Shown piece after piece: positions 44,705-47,433 of a DNA stretch of 47,433 nucleotides. The notes under the pieces are model-generated. The model searched no databases, was not told the origin of the DNA, and was given only the letters and a program-made list of their open reading frames with translations. Position numbers and translations under genes: made by a program. Within the stretch, counting starts at the first letter, position 1, and each line of letters starts with the position of its first letter. The DNA is from Solobacterium sp. (GTDB lineage Bacteria; Bacillota_I; Bacilli_A; Erysipelotrichales; Erysipelotrichaceae): the NCBI GenBank assembly GCA_017543025.1, contig JAFYGX010000151.1:1-47433 (forward strand), read 5' to 3'.

Positions 44705-46381
44705 ATGAATATCAGAGACATATACACCAGGCTCTTCATCAAAGGCATGATTACCATGGGGAATCATCAGCTGAACGTCATGCACAGAAATACCGTAAAC
44801 GCACGCAAGCGCAATGAAGCGCTGCTGTTTCATATCCTGAAAACCAATGCAAATTCCGAGTACGGAAAAAAGATGCATTTCAGTGATATCCACAGTGTTG
44901 AGGACTACCGCAGGAATGTACCGCTTTCCACATTCCAGGACTATGAAGAATATATAAAACGCATGATCGACGGCGGAGAGTCAAACCTGATCACTTCGCT
45001 GCCGCTTGTCGGCTATGCGCAGAGCTCCGGCAGCGTCGGTGCACGCAAACTGGTGCCTCTGACACAGCCTCAGGTAAATATCTATGTAAGATATACGGTT
45101 CCCAAGATGCTCGCGCTGGCTGACCGCTATCACCGTCAGAAATACGGAAAAGGACTGAAGCCCGGCCGCGGTATGTTTACTCCCCCGGCATTTGATGATT
45201 ATCTTCCCAACGGAATGCTCTGCAGCAACGTCGCAGATGTCGCTGCGCGTCAGCTCGGATTCTGCTATCCGTACATCCTGCTTAATCCGTTTACAAAGCT
45301 GTTCAATGCAAGTGAAGCAGATTCCAAATACATGAATTTCCGGCTCGGTCTGGAAGATCCGAACCTGATGTATATGTTCTCTGTATTTTTCATGAACTTC
45401 ACCGATCTGATCCGTTATCTTGAAATCAACTGGAAAACAATCGTTGATGACATTGAAACCGGAACAATCAGCGATCTGGGTATGGCAAGCGAAGAAACAA
45501 AGAAAAAGCTCGCCGGATTTCTCAAACCGAATCCCACCCGTGCTGCTGAGCTTCGGAAGGAGTTTGAAAAGGGTTTCGACAATACCATCATTCCCCGTCT
45601 GTGGCCGAATATGTCTGTAATGTACGGTATCGGTTCCGCTTCATTCTGGCCGTTTGTGAAGATCTGCCGCGGATATACCGGTGATATTCCTTATGACTTT
45701 TCGATCTACGGAGCCAGTGAAGGACTGTTTGCGTCCACAGATTATCTCAACTCCCTGAACCAGCTCCTGCTTGTGGACAGCTGCTATTACGAATTCATTC
45801 CCATGGAAGACGAAAGCAGAATTCTCAGTCTGGATGAGCTGGAAGTCGGAAAGGAATATGAGATCATCATTACCAGTCAGGCAGGCCTCTATCGTTACCG
45901 CTGCGGAGATGTGATCAAAGTCGTTGATTATATGAATGAGTGCCCGTACATACTCTTCTCCTTCCGCAAAGGTCAGCTTCTGAACCTTACTGGTGAAAAG
46001 ACCACAGAAGAGCATATGGCGACCGTCGTCCACAGACTCGAAAAAATATCCGGCACTCGGATTCCGAACTGGGCAGTCGCCAGTGATTATGAAGCACATC
46101 CTTACAGCTATATTCTGCTTACGGAAACAGAAGACGGAACAGATCTCAGCGGATATGCTGCAGAGATGACCGAAATTCTGAAAGAAGTCAACGTCCGGTT
46201 TGCGCGGTTCCATATGGAACACGAACTTGGCGATCTCAGGATCCTCAATCAGAAGCCGGGAACACACGAGAGATGGAAAGAGCTCTGTATCTCCCGCGGC
46301 ACATCTTCCAACCAGTACAAGCCCGTTCATATTCTCGATTCTGACGAAAAGACCGCATTCTTCATGAACAGCCTGCTCTGA
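44705..46381 (+). CDS. GH3 (auxin-responsive) family acyl-adenylating enzyme
   Basis: This 558-residue protein belongs to the GH3 family of the ANL superfamily. The three ATP motifs are present: AQSSGSVGARK (105-115), YGASEG (335-340) and YRYRCGDVI (396-404). Plant GH3 enzymes activate a carboxylic acid, such as jasmonate or indole acetate, as the adenylate and join it to an amino acid; bacterial homologues exist but their substrates are mostly unknown. Here Ser replaces the usual Thr in motif 1. TTGGAGGA precedes the ATG. It stands alone with its own terminator. An amide or thioester product from a small acid is likely. Confidence 0.9.
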   Translation: MNIRDIYTRLFIKGMITMGNHQLNVMHRNTVNARKRNEALLFHILKTNANSEYGKKMHFSDIHSVEDYRRNVPLSTFQDYEEYIKRMIDGGESNLITSLPLVGYAQSSGSVGARKLVPLTQPQVNIYVRYTVPKMLALADRYHRQKYGKGLKPGRGMFTPPAFDDYLPNGMLCSNVADVAARQLGFCYPYILLNPFTKLFNASEADSKYMNFRLGLEDPNLMYMFSVFFMNFTDLIRYLEINWKTIVDDIETGTISDLGMASEETKKKLAGFLKPNPTRAAELRKEFEKGFDNTIIPRLWPNMSVMYGIGSASFWPFVKICRGYTGDIPYDFSIYGASEGLFASTDYLNSLNQLLLVDSCYYEFIPMEDESRILSLDELEVGKEYEIIITSQAGLYRYRCGDVIKVVDYMNECPYILFSFRKGQLLNLTGEKTTEEHMATVVHRLEKISGTRIPNWAVASDYEAHPYSYILLTETEDGTDLSGYAAEMTEILKEVNVRFARFHMEHELGDLRILNQKPGTHERWKELCISRGTSSNQYKPVHILDSDEKTAFFMNSLL

Positions 46382-46419
46382 TTCTGGAGAAACAGGTTTC
46401 GGATTTCATCGAACATCCG

Positions 46420-46450
46420 GAGACAGATACGCATGATCTGTCTCTTTTTT
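46420..46450 (+). terminator. Terminator of the GH3-family gene
   Basis: A perfect 9-bp stem, GAGACAGAT / ATCTGTCTC, with a 7-base loop is followed by six T. Confidence 0.93.
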
Positions 46451-46489
46451 CATGCGTCTCTGTTACTTCTTGTCCTGCTTCATTCCAAA

Positions 46490-46515
46490 TAAAGAACGGC
46501 AGATTTCTCTGCCGT
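46490..46515 (-). terminator. Terminator of the phage-lysozyme-domain gene
   Basis: On the minus strand ACGGCAGA pairs with TCTGCCGT around a GAAA tetraloop, followed by TCTTT. It lies 8 bases after the stop codon. Confidence 0.88.
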
Positions 46516-46523
46516 ACGCTGAT

Positions 46524-47433
46524 TCAGTTCAGTTCGTTGAAATACTCTGCGGCCTTGTCTTTCGACATATCCGCAATTTCTTCTCCTGCGACTTCGTAAC
46601 CCATCGCAAAGATCCAGCAGGCTTTGCGGGCGCCCTCTTCATCATCAGGGCATGCCCGTACCTGAGCAGTTGTATTGGGATAACTGAGCGGCATCTCATA
46701 CTGCAGGAAATGAAGCTGGCCGTCGATTGTATCAGAATCGTATCCGTTTTCCGCACACCATTTCCGCAGATTTTCAAGACGCTCTCCGCCCCATTGGCAT
46801 AACCCGTAATAACCGATTCCGTTATCCGCTTTTGGCTGGAAACGGGATTCCCGATGAATATTCGCAAGAATGCCGCATGCCTGAGCATGATTGAAGCCCA
46901 TCGAGCCGGTCAGAAAACTGTATATCTGCCCTTTCGGATCCGAAGAATCCGGTATGCCGGAAGGAGCCGGCGTCACTGCCGGAGCAGGTGACGGCGTCCC
47001 GGAAGGAGCGACAGATGGTTCTGCGGAAGCAGAAGGAGACGGTTCTGCAGTCGGCGCAATTGACGGAACCGGATCTGCCTCTTTCTCCTTGACCGTAACC
47101 GCTATGGAGGCTTCCGAACGGTTGCCGGCGTTATCACGCGCAATAATCGTTACCGTATATGTCCCGGGCGTATCCGTATTTACATCCGAACGGACGGTAA
47201 AGCTGCCGTTTTTCTCTTCATCCGCGTATGGCAGTTCCCCGTCTGTTTCATCTTTTACCGAAGCCACAAGACTCCCCGGGGCAAATTCACTGCCTGCTTC
47301 AAGCGATACAGCATCCGTGCTCACGGTGATCTGCGGTGCCTTCTGATCCAGAGGCGCAGCAGAAGGCGATGGACTCGGCGATGGAGTTACTGCCGGAGAA
47401 GCAGACGGAGAAGGAGAAGGAGAAGGAACAGAA
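46524..47433 (-). CDS. Modular protein with Ig-like and phage-tail-lysozyme domains (5' end outside window)
   Basis: The frame is open to the window edge, so the N terminus is missing; 303 codons including the stop are visible. The order is a Ser-Pro linker, an Ig-like domain with GTYTVTIIARDNAGNRSEASIAVTV, a second linker of Pro, Ser, Ala and Thr, and a C-terminal domain resembling phage tail lysozymes (ACGILANIHRESRFQPKAD, then GYYGLCQWGG). The Glu in HRESRF is the likely catalytic residue for cutting the glycan chain of peptidoglycan. A signal peptide and more repeats are expected upstream. It is probably a secreted wall hydrolase. Confidence 0.85.
   Translation of the reverse strand, partial: SVPSPSPSPSASPAVTPSPSPSPSAAPLDQKAPQITVSTDAVSLEAGSEFAPGSLVASVKDETDGELPYADEEKNGSFTVRSDVNTDTPGTYTVTIIARDNAGNRSEASIAVTVKEKEADPVPSIAPTAEPSPSASAEPSVAPSGTPSPAPAVTPAPSGIPDSSDPKGQIYSFLTGSMGFNHAQACGILANIHRESRFQPKADNGIGYYGLCQWGGERLENLRKWCAENGYDSDTIDGQLHFLQYEMPLSYPNTTAQVRACPDDEEGARKACWIFAMGYEVAGEEIADMSKDKAAEYFNELN
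47350..47433. repeat. Low-complexity Ser-Pro coding repeat
   Basis: GGAGAA units repeat in the last 25 bases and degenerate copies precede them. They encode alternating Ser-Pro in the linker of the lysozyme-domain protein. Such tracts can change length by slippage. Confidence 0.75.

Overview
The window looks like chromosomal DNA of a Gram-positive, anaerobic-type Bacillota, perhaps Erysipelotrichaceae or a clostridial relative; this is inferred from gene content, not from any marker gene. Genes are tightly packed with strong AGGAGG-type ribosome sites. Eight gene pairs overlap by ATGA. Rho-independent terminators are clear. The set includes lipoproteins, SpoIIE-type PP2C phosphatases, van-type D,D-peptidases, a DUF1848 protein, a clostripain-family protease, HU and PepV. 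No rRNA, tRNA, CRISPR array, transposase or integrase was found.

Layout. 1-792: ZIP metal transporter (minus). 1451-3740: three coupled plus-strand genes (membrane protein, DUF6765-like protein, DUF308-like membrane protein). 3844-6566: acyltransferase-like membrane protein coupled to SpoIIE phosphatase 1. 7215-13802: a compact minus-strand cluster of ATP-grasp enzyme, GT-B glycosyltransferase-like protein, radical SAM/SPASM enzyme, thioesterase-carrier didomain, GH1 phospho-glycosidase and two small proteins with double-glycine leaders. 13964-16135: VanX-like dipeptidase and an aldo/keto reductase broken by an in-frame TGA. 16402-18299: GNAT-like protein and two small membrane proteins. 18592-23871: minus-strand run of SpoIIE phosphatase 2, SanA/YdcF-like protein, DUF1848 protein, VanY-like peptidase and PepSY lipoprotein. 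24217-27789: large secreted clostripain-family protein. 28207-28539: a third double-glycine-leader protein with zinc-ribbon-like cysteines, convergent with SpoIIE phosphatase 3. 30621-41712: minus-strand housekeeping and envelope genes (lipoprotein, nucleoside phosphorylase, metallophosphoesterase, lactonase, HU, CBS protein, amidase-like protein, HAD phosphatase, PepV, exonuclease III, Xaa-Pro aminopeptidase). 42213-46381: NudC, a GH13 protein lacking its catalytic nucleophile, and a GH3-family adenylating enzyme. 46524-47433: partial secreted protein with a phage-tail-lysozyme domain.

The best candidate for an undescribed system is 7215-13802. Four genes abut or overlap, so they are almost certainly co-transcribed, and they combine ligase, glycosyl-transfer, radical-SAM and carrier-protein chemistry with no adenylation domain visible. 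The thioesterase has Cys where the family has Ser. Two leader-bearing small proteins follow, and a third lies at 28207. A peptide or glyco-conjugate product made with carrier-bound intermediates is an inference only; no dedicated exporter or C39 protease is in the window.

Other themes are three sensor-coupled SpoIIE phosphatases without partner anti-sigma or anti-anti-sigma genes, several cell-wall peptidases, active-site substitutions in otherwise well-conserved enzymes, and terminator hairpins placed so close to the next start codon that they may act as attenuators.
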